Shown here piece after piece: positions 1 to 8,583 of a DNA stretch of 64,000 bases. Made by a program: the position numbers and the translations under genes. The stretch spans positions 32,649 through 96,648 of the forward strand of contig NZ_JBFLUG010000013.1 in assembly GCF_041008525.1 (NCBI RefSeq), written 5' to 3'. Under the pieces are notes generated by a model. That model saw nothing but the letters and a program-made list of their open reading frames with translations. It was not told the origin of the DNA and did no database searches. Numbering within the stretch: position 1 is the first letter of the stretch; each line of letters begins with the position of its first letter. This stretch comes from Parafrankia sp041008525 (GTDB lineage Bacteria > Actinomycetota > Actinomycetes > Frankiales > Frankiaceae).

Positions 1-163
1 CTCGCAGCGCAAGACCGATGACCGCGAGCTGGGCGGCGGCACGCAGCGAGGCGGTGACGACGTCCCTGCGGCGCCCGACCCCGGCCCAGCTGAGCGCGGC
101 GAAGGCCAGCGCCAGCAGCAGGATGAGCCCGAGGGCGAGGCGGGCGTCCGGGGGTACCTCCAC
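1..163 (-). CDS. N-terminus of a FetB/UPF0014-like ABC permease (partial)
   Basis: This is a leftward reading frame cut by the window edge, so only about 54 residues are visible. The translation begins VEVPPDARLALGLILLLALA and continues into a stretch like RAAAQLAVIGLALR. A hydrophobic first helix followed by an Arg-rich turn and an R-x-x-x-Q-L second helix is how the UPF0014/FetB metal-export permease family begins. I place the start at GTG 163 because an AGGA-type ribosome-binding site lies about 9 bases upstream and the nearby ATG is out of frame. The family is known from E. coli FetAB, which is linked to iron export; the substrate here is unknown. With so little sequence the call is moderate. 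Confidence 0.5.
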   Translation of the reverse strand, partial: MEVPPDARLALGLILLLALAFAALSWAGVGRRRDVVTASLRAAAQLAVIGLALR

Positions 164-324
164 GGTGTCTCATCCTGGCTCTCGCCGGGGCAGCCCGCGA
201 TGTACATCGCATCCACCGCCCGCCGCCGGACGTCCCACCCAGATGCGCATATTCTCTGGATGTCGGTGCCGGATCCTGCTGTGCCCTGTCTCCGTGCCAG
301 TCGACCCTGGAGGGATCGGTCCGC

Positions 325-1416
325 GTGAGGACAGACACCGTCGTCATCAGTGCCGCCGCCGGTTGGCTCCCGCCGCGCCGCGAGGCCCCGGCCGAGGCCG
401 GCGTCGCCCCCGAGGATGCCGGCTACACCGCGCTGGCGGTGTCAGATGGCCCGTCGGCTCCGGAGATGGCGGTGCTTGCCGCGACCGCCGCGATGGACCG
501 CGCCGGCTGGAGCGGTGACCAGCTCGACCTCGTCCTCCACGCGTGGAGCTACTACCAGGGTCATGACTTCTGGTCCCCGGCGCACTACCTCGCCGACCAG
601 CTCGGGGCACGGGACGCGCAGCCGTTCGGGATCCAGCAGATGTGCAACGGCGGGGCGGCGGCGCTGCAGACCGCGGCGGCGCACCTGCTGGCTGATCCGG
701 CCATCGGCCGGGTGCTGGTCACCACGGCGGACCGCTTCTGCCCACCGGGTTTCGACCGCTGGAACAGTGATCTCGGCGTCGCCTACGGCGACGGCGCCAG
801 CGCCCTCCTGGTGCGCCGGACGACCACCGCCCCGGCGGGTACCGACGTGGTGGACGTTCGCCCGTCCGCCGCGGGGCCAACGGACATCGCTGGGGCGGAC
901 GCCGGGGTGGCGGGCGAGCTGCGGCTGGTGGCGGTCAGCTCCGTCTCGGCGCCGGGCCTGGAGGGCATGCACCGGGGCAATGACGACTTCTCCCCCGCCG
1001 CGCGCCTGGCCACGCCGGCGGTGGACGTCCGACGTACCAAGAAGGCCTACCTGCGCCGGCACGGCAGCTCCGGCTACCGGGTCGCCGAGCGGGAAGGGAT
1101 CCGGACCCTGCTGGCGCTGGCGCTGGACGAGGCGGGGCTGACCCGCGACGGCGAACGGCCCCGCTGCGTGGTGCTCCCCCGGGTGCACCGGGCTCCGCTG
1201 GAGTCCGTCTTCGCGCCGGTCGTCGAGGAGGTCACCGGCGCCGAGCCGATCGACTTCGGCCGCGCGACCGGGCACCTGGGCGCCGGCGACCTCACCACCG
1301 GTATCGCGGACCTGATCGACAACAAGATCCTCGCTCCTGGCGAGACCGCGCTGGTCCTGAGCACCGGCGCCGGTTTCACCTGGTCCTGCGCCACCCTCAC
1401 CGCTCCCGCGCACTGA
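325..1416 (+). CDS. 3-oxoacyl-ACP synthase III (KAS III)-like protein
   Basis: This 363-residue protein has the thiolase fold of the KAS III family. The nucleophile is seen as Cys107 in QQMCNGGAAA. The expected catalytic His is His288 in PRVHRAP. Where canonical FabH has an Asn, this protein has GHLGAGD (His317, Asp322), which resembles the Cys-His-Asp acyltransferase branch (CerJ-like) rather than housekeeping FabH. It may therefore transfer an acyl group or prime a polyketide rather than initiate fatty acid synthesis; that is inference. The start is GTG 325 with AGGGA about 10 bases upstream. No ACP or PKS gene is adjacent; it converges on hypE across a palindromic terminator. Confidence 0.75.
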   Translation: MRTDTVVISAAAGWLPPRREAPAEAGVAPEDAGYTALAVSDGPSAPEMAVLAATAAMDRAGWSGDQLDLVLHAWSYYQGHDFWSPAHYLADQLGARDAQPFGIQQMCNGGAAALQTAAAHLLADPAIGRVLVTTADRFCPPGFDRWNSDLGVAYGDGASALLVRRTTTAPAGTDVVDVRPSAAGPTDIAGADAGVAGELRLVAVSSVSAPGLEGMHRGNDDFSPAARLATPAVDVRRTKKAYLRRHGSSGYRVAEREGIRTLLALALDEAGLTRDGERPRCVVLPRVHRAPLESVFAPVVEEVTGAEPIDFGRATGHLGAGDLTTGIADLIDNKILAPGETALVLSTGAGFTWSCATLTAPAH

Positions 1417-1419
1417 CCT

Positions 1420-1451
1420 GTTCGTGGTCTGACCCGGTTCGTGGTCTGACC
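1420..1451. repeat. Two 15-bp direct repeats after the KAS III-like gene
   Basis: GTTCGTGGTCTGACC occurs at 1420-1434 and again at 1437-1451, just past the stop codon of the KAS III-like gene. Nothing suggests a function beyond local duplication. Confidence 0.7.
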
Positions 1452-1465
1452 GGCCCCCACCACCA

Positions 1466-1485
1466 GCGACAGCCGCGGCTGTCGC
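1466..1485. terminator. Perfect 20-bp palindrome between convergent genes
   Basis: GCGACAGCCGCGGCTGTCGC is a perfect inverted repeat lying between the stop codons of the KAS III-like gene and hypE, which converge. It can form the same hairpin in both transcripts, so a bidirectional terminator is the likely role. There is no U-tract, which is usual in high-GC actinobacteria. Confidence 0.6.
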
Positions 1486-1489
1486 CCTG

Positions 1490-2569
1490 TCAGCAGATCC
1501 GGGGCAGCTGCTCGCCGAGCGGACGGTCGACGACGCGGGTGGTTCCGAAGGCCGTGCGGGCGACGACCAGGCCCGGATGGTCCGCGGTGACCGTGCCGAT
1601 GATCGCCGCCTCGTGGCCGGCCGGGTGCGCGCGCATCGCGGCCAGCGCCGCGTCCGCCTCGTCGGCGGCGACGAAGGCGACGATCTTGCCCTCGTTGGCG
1701 ACGTGGAGCGGGTCGAGGCCGAGGAAGGCGCAGGCCGCCTCCACCACCGGCGGCACGGGCACCGCGCTCTCGGTGAACTCGACCCCGGTCCCGGAGGCGG
1801 CGGCGATCTCGCACAGGGTTGTCGCCAGGCCGCCCCGGGTGGGGTCGCGCAGCGCGTGCACCCCGCCGGGCGCCGCCGCCAGCATCGCGGCGACCAGGCC
1901 GTGCAGGGCCGCGGTGTCGGAGCGGACGTCCCCGCCGAACTCCAGGTTCTCCCGGACGCTCAGCACCGCCACACCATGTTCCCCGATCGGCCCGGACACC
2001 AGGACCCGGTCACCGGGCCGGGCCCGCTCGGGGCGGATGTCGACGCCGGGCGGGACGACCCCGATGCCGCTGGTGTTGACGTAGAGCCCGTCGGCGAGGC
2101 CCCGCTCGACGACCTTGGTGTCGCCGGTGACCAGCCGGACGCCGGCGCGGGCCGCGGCCCGCCCCATCGCCTCGGCGACCCGGCCGAGCACCTCGAGGTC
2201 GAGGCCCTCCTCGAGGATGAACCCGGCGGACAGCGCCACCGGGACCGCACCGCTGCAGGCAAGGTCGTTGATGGTCCCGTGCACCGCCAGCTCGCCGATG
2301 CTCCCGCCGGGAAAGAACAACGGACGGACCACATAGGAGTCGGTGGAGAACGCGAGCCGGACCCCGCCCACCTCCAGCACCGCCGAGTCCGCCAGTGCCG
2401 GGACCGGCGTCCGGGCGTCGTCCGGTGCCGCGGCGAACGCGGGGAGGAACAGATGCTCGACCAGCTCACCGGACAGCACTCCGCCGCCGCCGTGGCCCAG
2501 CATCACCGCGCTGTGGTCCCGCAGCGGGCGCGGGCACACCCAGCGCGTCGGGTCGACCGTCTCAGTCAT
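1490..2569 (-). CDS. hypE: Hydrogenase maturation protein HypE
   Basis: HypE dehydrates a thiocarboxamide on its C-terminal Cys to thiocyanate, supplying the CN ligands of the NiFe-hydrogenase iron. The 359-residue product has the AIR-synthase/PurM-like layout, an N-terminal GHGGGG motif and SFSTDSYVV-like metal/ATP-site segments. It ends in PRIC, the diagnostic C-terminal Cys that is carbamoylated by HypF. It is the last gene of a leftward hypF-hypD-hypE set, 43 bases after hypD. The start is ATG 2569; the hypD-hypE gap contains several other ATGs, none of which gives a better reading frame. Length and motifs match the family. Confidence 0.96.
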   Translation of the reverse strand: MTETVDPTRWVCPRPLRDHSAVMLGHGGGGVLSGELVEHLFLPAFAAAPDDARTPVPALADSAVLEVGGVRLAFSTDSYVVRPLFFPGGSIGELAVHGTINDLACSGAVPVALSAGFILEEGLDLEVLGRVAEAMGRAAARAGVRLVTGDTKVVERGLADGLYVNTSGIGVVPPGVDIRPERARPGDRVLVSGPIGEHGVAVLSVRENLEFGGDVRSDTAALHGLVAAMLAAAPGGVHALRDPTRGGLATTLCEIAAASGTGVEFTESAVPVPPVVEAACAFLGLDPLHVANEGKIVAFVAADEADAALAAMRAHPAGHEAAIIGTVTADHPGLVVARTAFGTTRVVDRPLGEQLPRIC

Positions 2570-2612
2570 GGCGAACCCCCGTCATGGCGATCCTCGGTCA
2601 TGTGAACCTCGG

Positions 2613-3752
2613 TCATGGTCGGCCGCCGCCGTCATGGCCGGTCGCCCTCGGGGCGGTGCCGGCAGGTGCCAACCGTCGGAACTGGAAGTAGGCCGCGCAG
2701 GCGCCCTCGGTGGAGACCATGGTCGCGCCCAGCGGCGTCCGCGGGGTGCACCGGCCGCCGAAGGCAGGGCACTGCGGCGGCTTGATCACCCCGCGCAGGA
2801 CGTCCCCGCTGCGGCACTCCGGTGACTCCTCGGCGGTGAGCCCGGTGACGTCGAAGCGGATCGCGGCGTCGAACTCCGCGTACTCGTCGGCGAGCCGCCA
2901 GCCCGAGTCCGGGATCACGCCGATGCCCCGCCAGGCCCGGTCACACACCGTGAAGACGCTGTCCAGGGTGCGCCGCGCCACCGGGTTGCCCTCGGGGCGC
3001 ACAGCCCGCGGGTAGGCGTTCTCGAGCTCGGCCCGCCCGTCCTCCAGCTGCTGGACGGCGGCGCGCACCCCGTCCAGCAGGTCCAGCGGCTCGAAGCCGG
3101 TGACGACGATCGGCACCCGGTGTGCCGCCACCAGCGGTTCGTACTGCGTGGTGCCCATGACCGTGCACACGTGCCCGGCCGCGAGGAAGGCGCTGACCCG
3201 GTTGTCGGGGGCGGTGAGCACCGCGGCCATCGCGGGCGGTACCAGCACATGGCTGACGAGCATGGAGAAGTTGCGCAGCCCGCGGTCCCGGGCGGCCACC
3301 AGGGCCATCGCGTTGGCGGGGGCGGTCGTCTCGAAACCGATGCCCAGGAAGACGACCTGGCAGTGCGGGTTCTCCGCGGCGATGCGGACGGCGTCCAGCG
3401 GCGAGTAGACCACCCGGACGTCCCCGCCGCGCGCGCGGACCGTGAACAGGTCCGTGGCGCTGCCGGGCACGCGCAGCATGTCCCCGAAGGAGCAGAGGAT
3501 CACCCCGGGCCGGGACGCGATCTCCAGCGCCCGGTCGATGGTCTCCAGCGGCGTCACGCACACCGGGCAGCCGGGGCCGTGCACGAACTCGACCTGGTCG
3601 GCGAGGAGCTGGTCGATGCCGTTCCGGATGATCGAATGAGTCTGCCCACCACAGACCTCCATGATCGTCCAGCGGCGGGTCGCGGCGGCGGCGATCGCGC
3701 CCACCAGCCGGGCCGCCAGCTCGGGATCACGGAACTCCCGCAGGTACCTCAT
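2613..3752 (-). CDS. hypD: Hydrogenase maturation protein HypD
   Basis: HypD is the Fe-S scaffold that, with HypC, builds the Fe(CN)2CO unit of NiFe-hydrogenases. The 379-residue product shows the family Cys motifs: MEVCGGQTH (Cys34) and GPGCPVC (Cys62, Cys65). Further conserved segments include FEPLDLLDG and a C-terminal Cys-rich stretch (GDVLRG..PPQCPAFGGRCTP). Its start codon overlaps the hypF stop (ATGA), which implies translational coupling. HypC, its usual partner and commonly the gene just before it, is absent here. Confidence 0.96.
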   Translation of the reverse strand: MRYLREFRDPELAARLVGAIAAAATRRWTIMEVCGGQTHSIIRNGIDQLLADQVEFVHGPGCPVCVTPLETIDRALEIASRPGVILCSFGDMLRVPGSATDLFTVRARGGDVRVVYSPLDAVRIAAENPHCQVVFLGIGFETTAPANAMALVAARDRGLRNFSMLVSHVLVPPAMAAVLTAPDNRVSAFLAAGHVCTVMGTTQYEPLVAAHRVPIVVTGFEPLDLLDGVRAAVQQLEDGRAELENAYPRAVRPEGNPVARRTLDSVFTVCDRAWRGIGVIPDSGWRLADEYAEFDAAIRFDVTGLTAEESPECRSGDVLRGVIKPPQCPAFGGRCTPRTPLGATMVSTEGACAAYFQFRRLAPAGTAPRATGHDGGGRP

Positions 3753-6610
3753 CGGCCCCCACCCGCGTCCTCCCGGACGGTGGTGACGCGGCCGGGGCTC
3801 GCCAGGGACACGATCTCAGCTCCTCTCCGCGGGGGCTCTTCGTCGGCCGGTGTCGGTCGGCTCAGTCCCTCGGGCGGTGGTGCGCCCGCCAGGTCGGGCG
3901 GCGGTTGGCTCAGCGCGGCGATCGCCGCCTGGCCCAGTGCGAGCCCACCGTCACCCGGCGGGACGACGCGGTGGGTCAGCACCTCGAACCCGGCCGCGGT
4001 CAGCCGGTCGCGGCAGGCGCGCAGCAGGACGACGTTCGCGAACACCCCGCCGGTCAGCCCGACCGCCTCGACGCCGTGCCGGTCACGCGCCGCGCGCGCG
4101 ACCTCGACCACCGCCTCCGCGACGGCCAGATGGAAGGCGTGGGCCAGCAGCCGCGCCGGCGTTCCGGCGCGCAGGCCCGCGACCAGTCCGGTGATCACCG
4201 GAGCCGCGTCGAGCACACAGGAGGCCACGCGACCGCCCTCTCCGCCGTCTCCGCCGGCCTCGCCGCCGACATCCACGCCAACTCCGAAGGTCAGGCGTGG
4301 GACGGCCCGCGTGGGCAGGGTGGGCGGCGTGGGCAGGGTGGGCGCGTTGTCCGGGTCCGGCGCGAGGACGTCCGCGGCGAGGGCTTCCAGCTCGGCGGCG
4401 GCCTGCGCTTCGAAGGTGCTGCGCTGCCGCACGCCGAGCAGGGAGGCCACCGCGTCGAACAGACGTCCCATGCTGCCGCAGGGCACGCTGGAGAGGTTCC
4501 GTTCCACGAGCACCCGCAGGACGTCCAGCTCGGTCGGGGAACAGGCGCCCACCGGCGGCAGATCGTCTGCCCAGGGCAGGCCGGCGGCGGCGAGATGGGC
4601 CAGCGCGCTGCGGTACGGGTTGCGGGCCGCCGCGTCACCGCCGGGCAGCGTGACGGGGCGCAGCCACGCGAACCGCTCGGCGCGGGTCACCTCCGGGCCG
4701 ACCAGGAGGCCCTCACAGCCCCAGATGGTCCCGTCGAGACCGAAGCCCGTCCCGTCGAACGCCAGCCCGAGCACCGGCGCTCCCACCCGGCGACCCTCGC
4801 CAACAGAGCCGGCTGGGCTAGCAGAGCCGGCAGGACCGAGGCGCCCGTGTTCGGCCAGCAGTGCGGCGACGTGCGCATGGTGATGCTGGATCTCCCGGGT
4901 CGGCACCGGCACCGGCGTCTCCGGGCCCGCGGGCGTTGCGGTCGCCGCGCCGTCGGCCGGCTGGCGTGTCGCCCAGGCACGGGTCAGGTAGCCGGGGTGC
5001 CGGTCGGCGGCGATCATCGACGGGGCGACACCGTGCAGGTGGGCCATCCGCGCGCAGGACTGTTCGAACAGCCGCAGCGCGTCCAGCCCGGCGATGTCAC
5101 CGAGATACTGGGAGACGATCGCGTGCCGTCCGGTCGTGAGGCAGATCGTCGACTTGCCGTCGCCGCCCACCGCGAGCACCGGCTGGACGGCGCGGCCGAG
5201 GTCGACCACCTGTGGCGCGTACCCGCGGGAGCGCCGCAGCGGCAGCACCCGCTCGCCGTCCCAGCGCTCCACCGAGTCGTCGCACGGGGCGACGATCGGC
5301 CGGTCGTGGGTCAGGTAGGCGTCGGCGATGCCGGCCAGCCGGGTGTGCGCCTGGGCGTCGTCGACGCAGATCGGCTCCCCGGAACGGTTGCCGCTGGTCA
5401 TCACCAGCGCCTGTGGCGGCTGTGGCATGCCGGGCCCCGGCACCGGCATGAACAGCAGGTGGTGCACCGGGGTGTAGGCGAGCAGCAGACCGACGAGCGG
5501 ACTTCCCGGTGCCACCAGCGCCGACAGGGATGATCCGGCGCGGCGGCGCCGGGCCAGGACGATCGGCGCGGCGGCGGAGGCGAGCAGGTCCCGCTCGGGC
5601 GCGGACAGGTCGGCGATCAGCGCGGCGGCCGCCACGTCCCGCACCATCACCGCGAGCGGCCTGTCGGGACGTCCCTTGCGGGCCCGCAGCAGCGCGACCG
5701 CCGCGTCGTCGGCGGCGTCGCAGGCCAGGTGGTAGCCGCCGATGCCCTTGATCGCGACGATCTGGCCGGCGGCCAGCGCCCGCTGTGCCGCCGCGAGCGC
5801 GGCGTCAGCGCCGTCAGTGCCATCCGCGCCGTCAGCGCCGTCCGTGCCGCCCACGCCGGGCTCGCCACCCACGCCGGGCTCGCCGTCGGCGTTGGCCGGG
5901 TGGAACCGCAGGCTCGGGCCGCAGGACGGGCAGCAGATCGGCTCGGCGTGGAAGCGGCGGTCCGCCGGATCGGTGTACTCGTCGGCGCACCGCGGGCACA
6001 TCGGGAAACCTGCCATCGAGGTCGCCGCGCGGTCGTACGGCAGGCTCTCGATGATCGTGAAACGCGGGCCGCAGTTCGTGCAGGTGATGAACGGATGCCG
6101 ATAGCGGCGGTCGGCGGGGTCGGTCAGCTCCCGCCGGCAGTCGGCGCAGACCGCGACGTCGGGCGGGACCATCGTGCGCGGCCCCGCCGCCGACGGGCCG
6201 GTCGCGCTCTCGACGATGCGGAACGCCGTCGTGTCCGTCGGTGCCGCTGCGGCCGCCCGCTGCGCGGAAGCCGCCGAGGCCTCCGACGTCGCCAGGGTCA
6301 GCGGGCTCGGCGGGGCCGCCGGGACCCGGCCGCTGCGACGGGCCGGTGCGGCGGAGGCGATCTCGGTCACCGTGATCCGCTCGACGCGCGCCAGGGGCGG
6401 CGCCGGCGCCGCGAGCAGCCGCAGGAACTCGGCGACGTCCGGGTCGGCTCCCTCGACCTCGGCGACGACCGAGCTGGCGTCGTTACGGACGAAACCGGCC
6501 AGCCCGAGCCCGGCGGCGAGCCGGTAGACGTGCGGACGGAATCCGACGCCCTGCACCACGCCCTCGATCGTCACCTGCCGCCGGACCCGGGGAGCGCTGC
6601 CGGACGTCAC
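3749..6610 (-). CDS. hypF: Carbamoyltransferase HypF
   Basis: HypF converts carbamoyl phosphate to carbamoyl-AMP and transfers it to the HypE C-terminal Cys. The domains are: an acylphosphatase-like domain at about 12-90 (VQGVGFRPHV); four zinc-binding Cys pairs (155/158, 177/180, 205/208, 227/230); a YrdC-like domain; and a Kae1-like C-terminal domain with the HHHAHVAALL metal motif. At 953 residues it is longer than the usual 750 or so. The extra length is low-complexity Ala/Ser-rich sequence at about 85-145 and Gly/Asp-rich repeats (GEPGVGG twice, then GAD/GTD units) at about 240-270. It follows the TPR-like gene by 52 bases and overlaps hypD by 4. Confidence 0.95.
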   Translation of the reverse strand: MTSGSAPRVRRQVTIEGVVQGVGFRPHVYRLAAGLGLAGFVRNDASSVVAEVEGADPDVAEFLRLLAAPAPPLARVERITVTEIASAAPARRSGRVPAAPPSPLTLATSEASAASAQRAAAAAPTDTTAFRIVESATGPSAAGPRTMVPPDVAVCADCRRELTDPADRRYRHPFITCTNCGPRFTIIESLPYDRAATSMAGFPMCPRCADEYTDPADRRFHAEPICCPSCGPSLRFHPANADGEPGVGGEPGVGGTDGADGADGTDGADAALAAAQRALAAGQIVAIKGIGGYHLACDAADDAAVALLRARKGRPDRPLAVMVRDVAAAALIADLSAPERDLLASAAAPIVLARRRRAGSSLSALVAPGSPLVGLLLAYTPVHHLLFMPVPGPGMPQPPQALVMTSGNRSGEPICVDDAQAHTRLAGIADAYLTHDRPIVAPCDDSVERWDGERVLPLRRSRGYAPQVVDLGRAVQPVLAVGGDGKSTICLTTGRHAIVSQYLGDIAGLDALRLFEQSCARMAHLHGVAPSMIAADRHPGYLTRAWATRQPADGAATATPAGPETPVPVPTREIQHHHAHVAALLAEHGRLGPAGSASPAGSVGEGRRVGAPVLGLAFDGTGFGLDGTIWGCEGLLVGPEVTRAERFAWLRPVTLPGGDAAARNPYRSALAHLAAAGLPWADDLPPVGACSPTELDVLRVLVERNLSSVPCGSMGRLFDAVASLLGVRQRSTFEAQAAAELEALAADVLAPDPDNAPTLPTPPTLPTRAVPRLTFGVGVDVGGEAGGDGGEGGRVASCVLDAAPVITGLVAGLRAGTPARLLAHAFHLAVAEAVVEVARAARDRHGVEAVGLTGGVFANVVLLRACRDRLTAAGFEVLTHRVVPPGDGGLALGQAAIAALSQPPPDLAGAPPPEGLSRPTPADEEPPRRGAEIVSLASPGRVTTVREDAGGGR

Positions 6611-6662
6611 GCGCGCCGCCCGTGCCCGGCCCGACGGGTGCCGGCGGTCGCCGGCTGCCCCG

Positions 6663-7955
6663 TCACGTGGAGCCGGTCAGCGCGCGGTGGCGGGCGATCT
6701 CGTCGAGCACGGCGCGCACGGCCGCCACCGAGTCGTCGTCCCCACTGTTCTCGAAGATCGAACAGGCCTCCTGCAGTACCGCGGCGGCCTGCGGCAGGGC
6801 GCCCAGCTGCGCGAGCGCGTTGCCCTGGCTGGCCAGGACCCGGGCGTAGCTGACCGGGCTGTCCAGGCCCACCCGGGTCGCGATGATCTCCTGGTAGCGG
6901 CCGGCGGCCTCCACCAGGTTGTCCCGCCGGTGCGCGGACGGCGCGTGGACCAGCGCGTTCGCCAGGTTCAGCTGCGTGCTGGACCACTCCGACGGATGCG
7001 TCTCACGGGTGTAGACCGTGAGCGCGGTGCGCAGGCCCTGCATGGCCACGCCGATCCGCAGCTGGTCGGAGGCGGAGTTCATCGGCATCGCCAGGTAGGC
7101 GGCGGCAAGACTGACCTGGGCGGAGGCGAACAGCTCCGGCGCGGTGTCGATGGTGATCAGGCGCAGTGCCGCCAGGTAGTTCTCGGCGGCGGTGCGCAGC
7201 CCGGCCAGGTCGTCGCCGGCGAGCTCGTGGTGCACCGAGCCGAGGGTGAGGTGCAGCTCGGCCCGTCCGGCGGCCAGGTCGGTGGAGGCGAGGGCGGCCA
7301 GCGCCGTGGTGAGGTCGGTGACGACGGCGAAGGTGGGGCCCTCGGCATCGCGGCGCAGCCCGGCGGCGGTCGCCATCAGCTGGGCGGCCAGGCCGGGGGC
7401 CGACTCCGCTGCCGCGCCGATGCCCTGGGCGAGTGCCCGCCCGGCGTCACCGATGCGGCCGGCCGCCATCGCGTGCGCGGCCTGCGCGGAGCACACCAGC
7501 GCCGCGATCTCCCCGGTCGCGTCACCCGGGGCGGGCGGCTCGCGCCGCTCGCCGGTGGCGAAGCGCACGACGTCCACCAGCACGCCGAGCTCCGCGCCGA
7601 GGTCCGCGCGCAGTGCCACGAGCTGCTGCGCCGGGGTGCCCGCGGGGTCCAGCACGAACCGGTTGTAGCGGGTGACCACGTCGTCGCCCTGCAGGCGCTC
7701 GGCGGCGCCGGCGACGTCCCCCCGGTAGGCGAGCTCGATCGCGGCCAGCTCCGGCGGCCACGCGGTCGGGAGCATCCCCGCCGCGAGGGAACGGCGGACG
7801 GTCGCCGTCTCCTCCCCGCCGGGCACCAGCAGGAAGCCCGCGGGCAGGGGGAACACACCGACCGGCTGCGGGCGCGTGCCCGGCGTGCCCGGCGGGCCCG
7901 GGGCGCCCAGCGGGCCCGGGGCGGTCTCGGCGGGGGCAGGGTTGTCTGTGGCCAT
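6663..7955 (-). CDS. TPR-like helical protein in the hyp cluster
   Basis: This protein of about 430 residues is almost wholly alpha-helical with Ala/Leu-rich helical pairs. The clearest are near the C-terminus (SSTQLNLANALVHAP, YARVLASQGNALAQLGALPQAAAVLQEA), which read as tetratricopeptide-type repeats. The open frame runs far upstream, but the Arg/Pro-rich extension is not protein-like, so I start at ATG 7955 (GTG 7964 is possible). It is first in the leftward set before hypF. TPR proteins of unknown role are found near some actinobacterial NiFe-hydrogenase operons, so a link to hydrogenase assembly is plausible, but only by position. No catalytic motif is seen. Confidence 0.6.
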   Translation of the reverse strand: MATDNPAPAETAPGPLGAPGPPGTPGTRPQPVGVFPLPAGFLLVPGGEETATVRRSLAAGMLPTAWPPELAAIELAYRGDVAGAAERLQGDDVVTRYNRFVLDPAGTPAQQLVALRADLGAELGVLVDVVRFATGERREPPAPGDATGEIAALVCSAQAAHAMAAGRIGDAGRALAQGIGAAAESAPGLAAQLMATAAGLRRDAEGPTFAVVTDLTTALAALASTDLAAGRAELHLTLGSVHHELAGDDLAGLRTAAENYLAALRLITIDTAPELFASAQVSLAAAYLAMPMNSASDQLRIGVAMQGLRTALTVYTRETHPSEWSSTQLNLANALVHAPSAHRRDNLVEAAGRYQEIIATRVGLDSPVSYARVLASQGNALAQLGALPQAAAVLQEACSIFENSGDDDSVAAVRAVLDEIARHRALTGST

Positions 7956-8364
7956 CTGTGTCACCCGTCGTGTTCGGTCGGGTGCCCCTGGGGGCACCGG
8001 CTGGGCGGGAGGGAACGTGGACGTGTTCGCGTCACAGGGCCGCGCGGCGCCTGCCCACGATCCGGCGAGCCCCTTCGTCAGGTGCAGCGTTCCCGGGTGC
8101 CCGGGCAGCCTCCGACGCGGCGTCCGGCGGGCCCGCCGCAGGAGCCTTCGGCAGGAAACGCTATGTGCCAGGGGGCCGGCCGCCGATCGACAGTGGGCAG
8201 ACGCTGCCACCAACGCGCCAGCGGATGTGTCACCGCCGTCACCCCCGCGGCGGCGGACAAAGGTTTGACGGGCCCGATCGGGGCACACAAGGGGCACAGC
8301 CGGCCGCACCGCGCGAATCCGACACCACGCGAGTCCGAGAATCCCTGCCCACCAGGAGGAAACG
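7956..8364. other. Divergent intergenic region, no gene seen
   Basis: About 410 bases separate the leftward TPR-hyp set from the rightward DUF4236-like gene. Promoters for both are expected here, but I could not assign a convincing -35/-10 pair. No ORF in it has protein-like composition. Confidence 0.5.
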
Positions 8365-8583
8365 ATGGGTCTGCGCTACACGAACCGGTCCAAGGCCGGG
8401 CCGCTGCGGTTCAACATGGGCGCCCAGGGCCTGTCCTCGGTCAGCATGAAGGCGGGTCCGTTCACCTGGCGCCTGTGGTCCCGCCGGCAGCGGGCCGGGA
8501 TGTCATCGGTCGATCTGCCCGGTCACTGGTCGTGGCGGCCGTCCGCCCGCCGTCGCTCGCGGAGCACCTCGCGGGATTCCTGA
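8365..8583 (+). CDS. Small DUF4236-like protein
   Basis: This 72-residue protein has a strong ribosome-binding site (AGGAGGAAACG) immediately before ATG 8365. Its first 40 residues (MGLRYTNRSKAGPLRFNMGA and on to WRLWSR) resemble the short DUF4236 domain, a beta-strand-rich N-terminal module starting MGLR(F/Y) with a later Gly-Ser stretch. The remainder is Arg/Ser-rich and unrecognised. Its last 61 bases overlap the 3' end of the convergent LacI-type gene, so one of the two tails is probably dispensable. Function is unknown. Confidence 0.6.
   Translation: MGLRYTNRSKAGPLRFNMGAQGLSSVSMKAGPFTWRLWSRRQRAGMSSVDLPGHWSWRPSARRRSRSTSRDS

Noticed and set aside
2570..2640. Several CATGACC-type words between hypD and hypE, giving alternative ATG starts
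   Set aside because: The alternatives are out of frame with hypE or give no longer conserved sequence; ATG 2569 fits the family best.
6611..6662. Search for a hidden hypC next to hypF or hypD
   Set aside because: The gap before hypF is only 52 bases and hypF overlaps hypD, so no 80-residue gene can fit.
8100..8180. A TGGCAC-N-TTTCC word upstream of the TPR-hyp set resembling a sigma-54 (-24/-12) promoter
   Set aside because: The GG to GC spacing does not fit, and actinobacteria normally lack sigma-54.
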